This document shows positions 1-8,135 of a stretch of 64,000 nucleotides of DNA, piece by piece. The notes beneath the pieces were generated by a model that was not told the origin of the DNA, did not search any database, and saw only the letters and a program-made list of their open reading frames with translations. The first letter of the stretch is position 1; each line of letters starts with the position of its first letter. Source of the stretch: Myxococcus xanthus (GTDB lineage Bacteria; Myxococcota; Myxococcia; Myxococcales; Myxococcaceae). The stretch covers positions 1-64,000 of the forward strand of contig NZ_FNOH01000003.1 in assembly GCF_900106535.1 (NCBI RefSeq), read 5' to 3'. The translations under genes were made by a program, and so were the position numbers.

Positions 1-530
1 AAGAGACGCCGGCGCCGCTTCCAGCCCGGCCAAGGGCAGCCCACCACGGGTTTGGCCGCCTTCAGGCTCGCACCGAGGGTGGCAAGCGCACGGCCAATAG
101 TGGCAACCGACACCCGCGCCAGGCCCCGGCGCTCCATTTCCAGCGCGAGCAACTCCCGTGTCCACGTCGGGCGGCACCAGCCCACTTCTTCGGGAGTACC
201 TGCCAGCACGCGCGAGAGAATGGCGAGGAAGCGCTCATCCACCTTCGCCTCGCCATTGGCCGCCCTGCGGTCCAACAGGGCTTTACGCCGTCCCGTCTGG
301 TAGCGATTGACCGCGGAGACGACCGTGGAGGTGGCGCACGCCAGAGCACGCGCTACCTGCCTGCACGATTCGCCGCGCGACACTCCCACCACCGCCATGC
401 ACCGCCGCAGGGTGAGCGGGCAGCCGCTCCTTTCACCCCAGCGGATGAGAGAGCGGCGCTGCAGCCGCGAAAGACGGGGACTACCTTTGTCCCTGGGCGG
501 GGCCTTTCTGATTCCTGGTCTTCTGCGCAC
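1..530 (-). mobile_element. IS630-type transposase, N-terminal part, cut by the window edge
   Basis: The minus strand is open from a GTG near 530 to the left edge, giving about 176 residues with no stop. No ATG begins the frame. The protein looks like the DNA-binding half of an IS630/Tc1-type transposase. A helix-turn-helix-like stretch (CRQVARALACATSTVVSAV) is followed by an Arg-rich linker (TGRRKALLDRRAANGE) and then the typical second winged-helix segment with W.RPTWTRELLALEM and VSVATIGRALATLG. The DDE catalytic domain would lie beyond position 1, so whether the copy is intact cannot be judged. Terminal inverted repeats were not identified. Start position is uncertain; family assignment is from motifs. 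Confidence 0.65.
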
Positions 531-800
531 ACAGAGCCGAACGGGATGTGCCCCTGCCTCTTCCTGTCGCCCCGCGCGCCCGCCCGCTCACCAACCCCGA
601 TCGAGAATCACGAGCGGTGGTTTAGATACCTGCGGAACCGAACTCCATTCCGAGCTGTCCCTACCCATTCTCGGGTCAGCTTTCCAGCGTAGTGGGCTTC
701 GTACGCTGCCTCGCGCAGGATGCGGACCATCTACTCCTCGGTGAGCCTGATGTTCGTCGCGGAGAACCTGGACTGGTTGAGTCTAAAGGGGAACCCATCC
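531..800. other. Gene-poor stretch with insertion-sequence debris
   Basis: No intact gene is visible between the transposase fragment and the lipoprotein gene. It holds a short decayed IS3-type OrfA scrap (listed separately) and otherwise unassigned sequence. It reads as a junction between an insertion-sequence graveyard and the ordinary chromosome. Confidence 0.5.
701..748 (-). pseudogene. Decayed IS3-type OrfA N-terminal scrap
   Basis: On the minus strand, translation from 748 reads RLTEE, a TAG stop at 733-731, then MVRILREA. IS3-family OrfA proteins begin with a very similar helix-turn-helix start (R-[FLY]-TEEQ-[IM]-V-x-ILREA). The TAG sits exactly where Gln (CAG) is expected, so a single C-to-T change explains the stop. 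Sequence before and after no longer resembles a transposase. The match is only about 13 residues, so the call is tentative. Confidence 0.4.
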
Positions 801-1448
801 TCACTTCGGGCGCGGCTCTGTCGCTTGCTCCAGGTCGAAGGCATCGAGTTGCGACTGCAGGCCCCTCGCCGCCTGACACGCGGGGTCATCCTCCCCATCT
901 CTGCAAGATTGCCCCAGCACCTCGCGTGCCTTCTTCAGGTCTCGCGGCGTGTGCGTGCCCTGCACGAGATTGAAGCCATGCATGGCGCATCCCCATGGAT
1001 CTCTCAACGCACACGTCTTCTCGAACGTACGTACTGCACATGTCATCGCAGTGTCGTCGGTTTGTTGCTGGATCTGGAGCCCTGCGGCCCGGTTCGAGCA
1101 GCCCGAAATCACGCCCTGAGTACAGGAGCGATAAAAGAGCGGCTCCGCCAATTGGTCCGTGGCGTCGTCATTCTGGAAGATGACGGCGAGGGCATAGCAG
1201 GCCGTGGCATCCGACTTGAAACACTGTTTTGCACACCACGAGAGTCGCGCATCGCAGTAGATGAAGAAGTTCTCGAGCTGCGCCTGCCGCTCAGGGATGG
1301 CCTCCGCAGGGCACCCCTCACGTTCGGCGACGCTCGCGCGGCTCCTCACGATTTCGAGCGCCTGCGCCCGATCCTCTTCTGGCGTCAACGGGCGCTGGCA
1401 TGCTGCCCCCACCAGCAGCAGTGGTATGAGGATCATTACTCGAAGCAT
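801..1448 (-). CDS. Cysteine-rich Sel1/Hcp-like lipoprotein
   Basis: Predicted 215-residue envelope lipoprotein of unknown role. The start at 1448 is chosen because it gives a clean lipoprotein signal (MLRVMILIPLLLVGAAC, lipobox Cys at residue 17); an upstream in-frame start would bury this signal. The mature part has about ten further cysteines spaced in pairs around helical motifs such as LFYRSCTQGVISGC and FEKTCALRDPWGC. This is the pattern of Sel1-like repeats with intra-repeat disulfides, as in Helicobacter Hcp proteins. Such folds act as protein-binding scaffolds outside the cytoplasm. It lies on the same strand as the LpxR-like gene, about 105 bp downstream of it, so cotranscription is possible. 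The partner is unknown. Confidence 0.7.
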   Translation of the reverse strand: MLRVMILIPLLLVGAACQRPLTPEEDRAQALEIVRSRASVAEREGCPAEAIPERQAQLENFFIYCDARLSWCAKQCFKSDATACYALAVIFQNDDATDQLAEPLFYRSCTQGVISGCSNRAAGLQIQQQTDDTAMTCAVRTFEKTCALRDPWGCAMHGFNLVQGTHTPRDLKKAREVLGQSCRDGEDDPACQAARGLQSQLDAFDLEQATEPRPK

Positions 1449-1553
1449 GACTTGCCCACCCGAATCAGTCCGTGCATTTCCGCGAACGTCACCTGTGAAA
1501 TACACCAGATGAAGCCTTGTTGAGGGCAACATGGGATATGGGGCACCCAGACT

Positions 1554-2627
1554 TCAGTGGAGATACGAAAGCTGAATCTGGGTGAACCGATGGCCTGACA
1601 GGAGCGGGTTCGGCGGGTCGGCCATTTCCTGAGAGCGGAAGACCATGCTCAAGCCGAATTGGAACCCGCCCGTGCGGAAGGCCGCGCCGAACTCGCTGTC
1701 CCCGACGATGGGCGCCTTCCGGACGCTGATGCTCGGCCGGAAGAGCGTGCCATCCAGGAACAGGTTCCTCGCGACCACCCTCACCTGCCCCCGGGCGTAC
1801 AGGTAGGCCTCCCAGGCGCGTTCATCTCGAATGGCCATCAGCTCCGAGGAGGCCTCCCCTGGAGTCCGTTGAGCCTCCAGTTCCTTGACCACAGACGGCA
1901 TGATGGGCGCCAGGCCATACGGCCGGGCCAGATAGCCCACACGGACCGTTCCTCCCAGGCTCGCGTTCACGAAGACCGTGCCCAGCATCGCCCCGGCGGA
2001 CCATGTCACGTCCACCACGGGGCTCCAGAGCAGCGGCTGCTCGCGGAGCGCGGAGAAGTGGAATGCGGGCTCGGTGGGCAACTGCTTCTCCCAACCCACC
2101 GGAATCCTTGCAACCGTGTGCCCGAAGATGTCGTTCAGCGTCCGGTGCAGCCAGCGCTGCGTCTGTGCCGCCCCGGACGCCGGGCCCGTGACGCCCACCG
2201 TGGCTTGGAGCGTCAGCCTCGACGAATCCGCGGGCGCCCTCCCCGCATAGATGTGCTGGAAGAAGATGCCCCCGTGCAGCCAGCCCCCGTAGGGCCGGTC
2301 GTTCGGGTCCGGGAACACCTCCTGCTCCGGCAGCGGAACGATGCGGCTGGGCGTGTACATGTTCTGCGCCAGCGAGCCGCCACAGAGGTACCGGTGCTGC
2401 ACGCCGTCCGGAAGTCGCAGCGTCCGCGCGATGGAACGGCACCCGTCGTACTCCCCGAAGTGCTCGATGCGGACGCCGTTCGTGTAGAGCCGGTCGCTCT
2501 TGGCCAACACGTCATTCTCGAAGTGAAGGCTCGTGACGAACGGCAGCTTCTCCTCCACCTTCGCGGCGGAAGAAGCCTCCGCCTGGGCCAGACAGGATGC
2601 GGTCAGCAGCGCGAGTGCCTTCAGCAT
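1554..2627 (-). CDS. LpxR-like lipid A deacylase family outer-membrane protein (DUF2219)
   Basis: Probable outer-membrane beta-barrel related to LpxR, which removes the 3'-acyloxyacyl chain from lipid A. The 357-residue protein begins with a signal peptide (MLKALALLTASCLAQAEA). It then has the family hallmark LHFENDVLAKSDRLYTNGVRIEH, in which the FENDxL...D..YTNG element carries active-site and metal-binding residues of LpxR. Length fits the family (about 300-360). GGAGGG lies almost directly against the ATG, an unusually short spacing. It is downstream of sppA on the same strand with a 25-bp gap, suggesting an envelope-maintenance transcription unit. Substrate specificity is inferred from the family only. 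Confidence 0.8.
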   Translation of the reverse strand: MLKALALLTASCLAQAEASSAAKVEEKLPFVTSLHFENDVLAKSDRLYTNGVRIEHFGEYDGCRSIARTLRLPDGVQHRYLCGGSLAQNMYTPSRIVPLPEQEVFPDPNDRPYGGWLHGGIFFQHIYAGRAPADSSRLTLQATVGVTGPASGAAQTQRWLHRTLNDIFGHTVARIPVGWEKQLPTEPAFHFSALREQPLLWSPVVDVTWSAGAMLGTVFVNASLGGTVRVGYLARPYGLAPIMPSVVKELEAQRTPGEASSELMAIRDERAWEAYLYARGQVRVVARNLFLDGTLFRPSISVRKAPIVGDSEFGAAFRTGGFQFGLSMVFRSQEMADPPNPLLSGHRFTQIQLSYLH

Positions 2628-2652
2628 CCCTCCAGTCTACCGCTCGCGCCCG

Positions 2653-4422
2653 TCAGCCCCCGAATGGCCACTGGTCATCAGGAAACACTCTACCCACCAC
2701 GTCGGCCACCCCGAAGCGCGCGGCATCTTCAAACGCCTCCGTGCCGCCCAACCCATTCAGGCTCAAGGCCGTGGGGCACAGCGCATACGTCTGCGCATGG
2801 GATGCCCCCATCAACAGCTTCAGCAGGTTCACCCGCTGCTTGGGCGCACCATAGGTCATGATTTCGAACCGCTCCGCCGCCGGCACCTTCGCCAGCGACA
2901 GCGCGTGGCGGCAGGCCTCCTCGAAGCCCGCGACCTGGTCCACCAGCCCCACGGCCTTGCCTCGCACGCCCGAGTACACGCGGCCTTCCGCCAACTGGTG
3001 GATCTCCTCCTTCGTCCGTCCCCGCCCCTTCGCGACGATGTCGAGGAAGGCCTGGTACATCTCCTCCACCTCGGCCTCCAGCGTGGCCTCCTCTTGCGGC
3101 GTGAAGCCACGCGAGAACGAGAGCATGGCCGCGTTCTGCCCCCGGACCAGCACCGTCTTGTGCACCCCGAGCTTCTCCATCAGCCCGGACATGTCGAACT
3201 TGCCCGCGAAGACACCAATCGAGCCCACCATGGCGTGCGGCGCGGACCAGATCTCCTTCGCGCCCACCGCCACCATGTACCCCGCGCTGGCACACACCCG
3301 GTCCATGTACGCGATGACGGGTTTCTTCCGCGCCACGCGTTGCACTGCCTCCAGCATCTGTTCCGACGCCAGCGGCGTCCCGCCCGGACTGCTGATGTAG
3401 ACGACCACCGCCTTCGACCGTTTGTCCCGCCCCGCGGCGCGCAGCGCCTTCACCACCGTCTCCGAGGTCGCCATCTTCCCGCTGGCCCCCTTGCCCGGGA
3501 TGATGATTCCAGACACGGGCACCACCGCGACGCGCGGGTTCCGCCGCAGCCGCTTCCAACGGACCGGCGGGAACGGAATCGTGGAGAGATAGGTCTCCAT
3601 CGGCTCCAGCTCCGTCTCCTCCTCCCCGTCCCCCGGCTTCGCCAGCCCGAGGTACGCGGGCAGGTTCGCCTCGCTCACCAGTGCGTCCGCCAGCCCCGCG
3701 TCCACCGCCCGGCGAGCACTGAAGGGCCCCTGGTCGATCAGCGCCCGGACCTCCTCCGGCGTCTTGCGCCGCCCCCGAGCCACTACGTCCAACAGGTCCG
3801 CGTAGCGCTCATCCAGGAACGACTCCACCGTCCGCGTCTGGATGTCCGACACGACGGGCCTGGTGAAGAGCTCCGGCGCCGTCTTGTAATCCCCGCGCCG
3901 GATGAATTGCGGCCGGATGCCCACGCGCGACAGGCCCACGCCCAGGGCGGTGGACTCGGCGGCGTAGCCCACCAGCTCCACGCGGCCCATGGGGGGCAGG
4001 AGCACCTCGTCCGCCGAGCACAGGAGGGCATATCCCTCGTTGTCCACGTGGACCGCCCAGCCCACCACCCGCTTCCCCTGGGCTCGGAAGGCCCTCAACA
4101 CCGCCACCAGCGCATCCCGCTTCGCCGCGGGCACGGCCAGGTCCTCCACCTCCAGGAGGATGCCCTTCACCCGGCCGTCCTTGGCCAGGAGCTCCAACGA
4201 CTCGCGGAGGCGCTCCACGGACGTGACATCCGACGGCTCGGGGCGGCTGCCCCCCAACTGCAACCGGCGCCGGCGTCGCTCGCGGTACGGCGGATCCCCC
4301 GTCAGCCGGAAGCGGACGTAGGCGGGCCGGTGGCTGGCGGCCATCATCCGGAAGGGCGCGCCCAGCAGGGAGACCAGGAGGAGGTACAGGTTGGCGAGGG
4401 CGATGAAGGGCAGGCGCAGCAT
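2653..4422 (-). CDS. sppA: Signal peptide peptidase SppA, long (67K) type
   Basis: Membrane-bound serine protease that degrades cleaved signal peptides. The 589-residue product has an N-terminal membrane segment (LPFIALANLYLLLVSLLGA) and two tandem crotonase-like peptidase domains, as in E. coli protease IV. The catalytic Lys is in RRGDYKTAPELF (about K180) of the first domain and the nucleophilic Ser in CASAGYMVA (about S379) of the second. Both are present, so the enzyme should be active. SPGGTPLASEQ and MVGSIGVF are further family signatures. A GTG start at 4470 would add 16 residues; 4422 is preferred because the membrane anchor then begins directly. The gene is divergent from the small protein at 4528. 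Confidence 0.92.
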   Translation of the reverse strand: MLRLPFIALANLYLLLVSLLGAPFRMMAASHRPAYVRFRLTGDPPYRERRRRRLQLGGSRPEPSDVTSVERLRESLELLAKDGRVKGILLEVEDLAVPAAKRDALVAVLRAFRAQGKRVVGWAVHVDNEGYALLCSADEVLLPPMGRVELVGYAAESTALGVGLSRVGIRPQFIRRGDYKTAPELFTRPVVSDIQTRTVESFLDERYADLLDVVARGRRKTPEEVRALIDQGPFSARRAVDAGLADALVSEANLPAYLGLAKPGDGEEETELEPMETYLSTIPFPPVRWKRLRRNPRVAVVPVSGIIIPGKGASGKMATSETVVKALRAAGRDKRSKAVVVYISSPGGTPLASEQMLEAVQRVARKKPVIAYMDRVCASAGYMVAVGAKEIWSAPHAMVGSIGVFAGKFDMSGLMEKLGVHKTVLVRGQNAAMLSFSRGFTPQEEATLEAEVEEMYQAFLDIVAKGRGRTKEEIHQLAEGRVYSGVRGKAVGLVDQVAGFEEACRHALSLAKVPAAERFEIMTYGAPKQRVNLLKLLMGASHAQTYALCPTALSLNGLGGTEAFEDAARFGVADVVGRVFPDDQWPFGG

Positions 4423-4527
4423 GGCGTCCGGAATGGAAATGTGGGTCCCCGGCCCGTAATGGACGCTCACTCAGCGTGCAAGCCCTGTTCAGTCCATCCG
4501 TTGGGTCGTGATAGCCTCCCCCGCCAT

Positions 4528-4872
4528 ATGCGATACCTTGTTCCCCGGATGTTCCTCGTCCTCGCGCTCAGCTCGGGTGGTGCCGCGCTGGCCCAGCCTC
4601 GCAAGCAGGTCCAGGATTTCCAGGCCCCCCGCGAGATGACCGCCGAGGAGCGTGAGGCCGCCAAGCAGCGCGCCATGGGCAACAACCTCAACTCCTACGG
4701 CAAGGACGTCCAGCTCAAGCAGAAGCCGATTCCGTGGATGGCCATCGGCCTCGCGGGGCTCGTGTTCGTGGTCGCCGTGCCTTTCGGCATCCGCGCCTAC
4801 CGGAACACGTCCAAGGACATCGCCGGGCAGAACACCTTCGGAGCCAACCGCGGCGACGACGAAGTGGCCTGA
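4528..4872 (+). CDS. Small exported protein with one C-terminal membrane segment, unknown
   Basis: I do not recognise a family. The 114-residue product begins with a signal-peptide-like segment (MRYLVPRMFLVLALSSGG, then AALAQ). A charged helical stretch follows (MTAEEREAAKQRAMGNN), then one membrane segment (PWMAIGLAGLVFVVAVPFG) and a short polar tail. This suggests a periplasmic domain of about 45 residues anchored in the inner membrane. It is divergent from sppA across about 105 bp and converges on rtcA. Nothing in the sequence gives a biochemical function. Confidence 0.7.
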   Translation: MRYLVPRMFLVLALSSGGAALAQPRKQVQDFQAPREMTAEEREAAKQRAMGNNLNSYGKDVQLKQKPIPWMAIGLAGLVFVVAVPFGIRAYRNTSKDIAGQNTFGANRGDDEVA

Positions 4873-4891
4873 GCGGGTTCCGGCCCGGACT

Positions 4892-5974
4892 TCAGGCGGG
4901 CCGGACCTCCACGGAGCCTCCCGCATCCACCGTGACGCGCACGGGCAGGAAGCGCTCCACGACACGGGCGTGGGTGGTGAGGTGGTCGGTGATTCGCGCC
5001 GCCGTGAAGCGCGTGGTGCCCGGTGACGCCGGCCCCAGGCGTCCGGCGGCCAGCAGTGCGGCGGGCAGGAGAATCTGATCGGCAAGGTGCTCGTCGAGCG
5101 CCCCACCCGTCTCCATGAACCGCGCCAGGGCTTCTCCGCCCTCGCGACCCACGTCCTCGGCGGGGCGGCCCCGCTCTCCCAGCGCGGTGAAGCCCGCGAT
5201 GGTGTGCTCGAACTGGGCCAGGACGAAAGTGACGGTCCCCACCGAGCGCGTCACCGCCAGCGGGCGGTTGTCCGCCTCCGCCAGGATGCCGCGCTCACGC
5301 AGCGCCCCCACGGCGGCCCTGGATTGACGCTCGGCGATGGTGAACGGCAGCCCGCCGGTGAAGGACGACACGCGGACCTCGCGCAACATGCCTCGCGCGG
5401 GCAGCTCCACCAGCCGGGGCGGCTCCTGCGGTGGCCCCACCTCCGCGACAATCTCCCCCGCGCCCTCCGGGTAGAAGCCGGCGTGCACCAGGGACAGCAG
5501 CACCGGCAGGCCATACGCATGCGCCACCGGCTGCCAGACGGTGGCCACATAGTGGAAGCTGGGGCTATGGGGCAGGTGCGTGCCGCCTCGCAAGGTCAGC
5601 CGTCCTCCGCCGGCCAGGGCCAGCGGATAGACGAGGCACTGGAAGAGCAACGGCGTGCTGCCCGCGGTGCCCACCTCCAGCAGGTAGTCGCCGGCGCGCA
5701 CGGGGGCCGGGGTGAAGGAGAGCTCGGAGGCGCCGACGGTGGCGCCCTCGGAAAAAGCGGCACCGCCACACAGGGCCTCGGCGCCGCGTACGCAGGCCAG
5801 GTGCTGGGGACGCAGACCGGGCGGATCACGTCGCTCGCGCAGGCGCGTGATGTGGAACGGGCGGCCGGTGATGAGCGACAGCGACAGCGCGGAGCGGAGA
5901 ATCTGGCCGCCCCCTTCGCCCTCACTCCCATCCAGCCGCACCAGCCCGGTGTCGGGCCCCTGGGTGCCGGTCAT
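4892..5974 (-). CDS. rtcA: RNA 3'-terminal phosphate cyclase
   Basis: Converts RNA 3'-phosphates to 2',3'-cyclic phosphates in an ATP-dependent reaction through an enzyme-AMP intermediate. The 360-residue length is normal. Family hallmarks are the N-terminal DGSEGEGGGQILRSALSLS, RPQHLACVRG, and GFYPEGAGE, with the adenylated His in DEHLADQILLPAAL near residue 285. GGGAGGG lies just before the ATG. In many bacteria rtcA sits with the ligase rtcB under a sigma-54 activator RtcR; neither is adjacent here, so the gene stands alone between a small membrane protein and a CocE-type hydrolase. RNA repair or processing is the likely role. Confidence 0.93.
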   Translation of the reverse strand: MTGTQGPDTGLVRLDGSEGEGGGQILRSALSLSLITGRPFHITRLRERRDPPGLRPQHLACVRGAEALCGGAAFSEGATVGASELSFTPAPVRAGDYLLEVGTAGSTPLLFQCLVYPLALAGGGRLTLRGGTHLPHSPSFHYVATVWQPVAHAYGLPVLLSLVHAGFYPEGAGEIVAEVGPPQEPPRLVELPARGMLREVRVSSFTGGLPFTIAERQSRAAVGALRERGILAEADNRPLAVTRSVGTVTFVLAQFEHTIAGFTALGERGRPAEDVGREGGEALARFMETGGALDEHLADQILLPAALLAAGRLGPASPGTTRFTAARITDHLTTHARVVERFLPVRVTVDAGGSVEVRPA

Positions 5975-6127
5975 GTCCCTCCCGTTTCAGGTGCCACCGC
6001 GTGAATGAAGGCCCAGGGTAACAGGAACGCAAGGCTGGCACCCCCACGAGAACACCCTTCCCTTCGCCGCTGCACAGAAGCAGCCCTGATGGCGGCGAAC
6101 GGAGGGCTCCGCGTGGGGGCCCTCGCG

Positions 6128-8065
6128 CTACTCGTCCAACGAGGGCAGCACGCCCACCTGGATGAAACTAGGGTTCGCCGCGGAGTGGTAGACGCGATGG
6201 AAGGCGCGCGTGAAGTGCTCCTCCTTCGCCTCGAAGATGTTGGGCACGTAGGTCTGCGGATTGCGGTCGATGAACGGGAACCAGCTCGACTGGACCTGAA
6301 TCATCACGCGGTGCCCACGCTGGAAGGTGTGGAACACGTCATTGATGACGAAGCGCACCTTCGTCACCTCGTTGGGCTTGAAGGGCTTGGGCTCGCTATA
6401 GCTGTCGCGGAACCGGCCGCGGAAGGGCTCGCCACGCACCAGCGTCTGCTGATGGCCCCGGTTCTTCTGCCCCTTCTCTTCATCGCCCTTGCGCCACCCG
6501 CGCACCTTGCCCGGGTTGACGTCCACCAGCTTCACCACCCAGTCCGCGTCGGTGCCCGTCGTGGAAACCCACAACTCCGCCTCCAGCGGTCCCGCCAGCG
6601 TGAGGTCGCGCTCCAGTGGCTCCGTCTCGAACACCAGCACGTCCGGCCGGCGCGCGGCGAAGCGCTGGTCCTCCGTCATGTAGTCCTTGCTCCAGCCCGT
6701 CATCATCTCCTGCGTGTACGGCACGGGCTTGGCGGGGTCGCTCACGTACTCGGCGAAGGATGCGCCCGTCGTCTTCGGCGCCGTCGTGGCCAAGCCACCC
6801 TTGGGCTGGAAGTACAGCCGCGTCTCGCGCAGCCCCTTGGGCGGCCACGTGTCGAAGCGGCGCCAGCGGTTGGCGCCCGTCTCGAACACCATGGCCTCCG
6901 GCACGTCCGGCTTCGCGCCGCCCTTGAGGTGGTGCTTGAAGAAGTCCAGCGCCAACGTCTGGTAGGTCTCGCTGGTGGCGAAGCCGAAGTCCGCGTCGCC
7001 CAGGGACTCGCCACCGCCGCGCTGCCAGCCGCCGTGCGGCCACGGGCCCATGATGAGGCTGTTGGAGATGCCGGGGTTCTGCTTCTCGATGGCGGCGTAG
7101 GTCCGCAGGGGGCCGTAGAGGTCCTCGGTGTCGTACCAGCCGCCCACCGTGAGCACCGCCGCCTTGATGTTCTTCAGGTGCGGGAGCAGGTTCCGCGCCT
7201 GCCAGAAGCTGTCGTAGTTGGGATGCGCGGTGACGTCCTTCCAGAAGGCGACGTCCCCCTTCATGTGCTTCGCGTCCGCGTTGCCCAGGGGGCCCAGGTC
7301 CAGGAAGAACTGGTAGCCGTCCGGCGTGCCGTGCTCGAAGCGCTGCCACTCCTCGTTGTCCGTGGGGTGGGGCCGGGGCTTGCCGAACGTGGAGAAGAAG
7401 TTGAACGCCAGCGCCAGGTTGAAGGCGCCGTGGCGGTGCATGTCATCCCAGAACCAGTCGGCGATGGGGGCCTGCGGTGACACCGCCTTGAGCGCCGGGT
7501 GCGAATCAATGGCGCCCGCCGACGCGTAGAAGCCGGGGTACGAAATCCCCCACTGGCCCACGCGGCCGTTGTTGTTCGCCACGCGCTTCACCAGCCACTC
7601 GATGGTGTCGTACGTGTCGGTGCTCTCGTCAAAGTCCTTGGGCCCGGCCTTCTTCGGCTTGTAGGGGCGTACGTTGACGAACTCGCCTTCGGACATGTTT
7701 CGGCCGCGCACGTCCTGGAAGGCAAAGATGAAGCCGTCCTTCTCGAACGCCTCGGTGGGGGCCAGCGCGGGGGGATACCGGTCCACGCCATAGGGTGCGA
7801 CGCTGTACGGCGTGCGCACCAGGATGATGGGATAGCGCTTCCCCGGTGACGCGTCCGCGGGGACGTAGACGGAGGTGAACAGGCGCGTCCCGTCCCGCAT
7901 GGGAATGCGGTACTCGAACTTGGTGTACTGCGAGCGGACGCGTTCGGTGCGCTCGGGAGAGATGCTGTAAGGGCGCTTCGGGGCTGGCGGGGTGGACTGC
8001 GCCTGCGCCGGGCCTGCGACGGTGGCCAGCAGGACAGCCGCGAGGCATCGGGTCACGGGATGCAT
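6128..8065 (-). CDS. Secreted CocE/NonD (X-Pro dipeptidyl-peptidase S15) family hydrolase
   Basis: Predicted exported serine hydrolase acting on esters or amides; family members include cocaine esterase, alpha-amino acid ester hydrolases and glutaryl-7-ACA acylases. The start at 8065 has AGGAGC six bases upstream and begins a signal peptide (MHPVTRCLAAVLLATVAGPAQA). The 645-residue protein has an alpha/beta-hydrolase core with nucleophile motif GQWGISYPGFYAS, an acid candidate in GGWYDTEDLYGPL and a His candidate in GPWPHGGWQ. A C-terminal jelly-roll domain follows (LEAELWVSTTGTDADW, HRVMIQVQSSWFP). In-frame sequence before 8065 is not needed. Natural substrate unknown. Confidence 0.9.
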   Translation of the reverse strand: MHPVTRCLAAVLLATVAGPAQAQSTPPAPKRPYSISPERTERVRSQYTKFEYRIPMRDGTRLFTSVYVPADASPGKRYPIILVRTPYSVAPYGVDRYPPALAPTEAFEKDGFIFAFQDVRGRNMSEGEFVNVRPYKPKKAGPKDFDESTDTYDTIEWLVKRVANNNGRVGQWGISYPGFYASAGAIDSHPALKAVSPQAPIADWFWDDMHRHGAFNLALAFNFFSTFGKPRPHPTDNEEWQRFEHGTPDGYQFFLDLGPLGNADAKHMKGDVAFWKDVTAHPNYDSFWQARNLLPHLKNIKAAVLTVGGWYDTEDLYGPLRTYAAIEKQNPGISNSLIMGPWPHGGWQRGGGESLGDADFGFATSETYQTLALDFFKHHLKGGAKPDVPEAMVFETGANRWRRFDTWPPKGLRETRLYFQPKGGLATTAPKTTGASFAEYVSDPAKPVPYTQEMMTGWSKDYMTEDQRFAARRPDVLVFETEPLERDLTLAGPLEAELWVSTTGTDADWVVKLVDVNPGKVRGWRKGDEEKGQKNRGHQQTLVRGEPFRGRFRDSYSEPKPFKPNEVTKVRFVINDVFHTFQRGHRVMIQVQSSWFPFIDRNPQTYVPNIFEAKEEHFTRAFHRVYHSAANPSFIQVGVLPSLDE

Positions 8066-8135
8066 GCACGCTCCTGGAACGATGACGCTGGAAGGCCGGC
8101 CCGCAACACCGCGAGCGGCCCGCTTGTTCCCGGAA

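Noticed and set aside
2533-4527. Long plus-strand frame running opposite sppA into the small membrane protein gene
   Set aside because: Only the last 114 codons look like a protein. The rest is His/Arg/Leu-rich antisense of sppA, so the start was moved to 4528.
6005-7480. Plus-strand frame of nearly 500 codons opposite the CocE-type hydrolase
   Set aside because: Composition is Arg/His/Val-rich antisense and the minus strand encodes a clear hydrolase with catalytic motifs.
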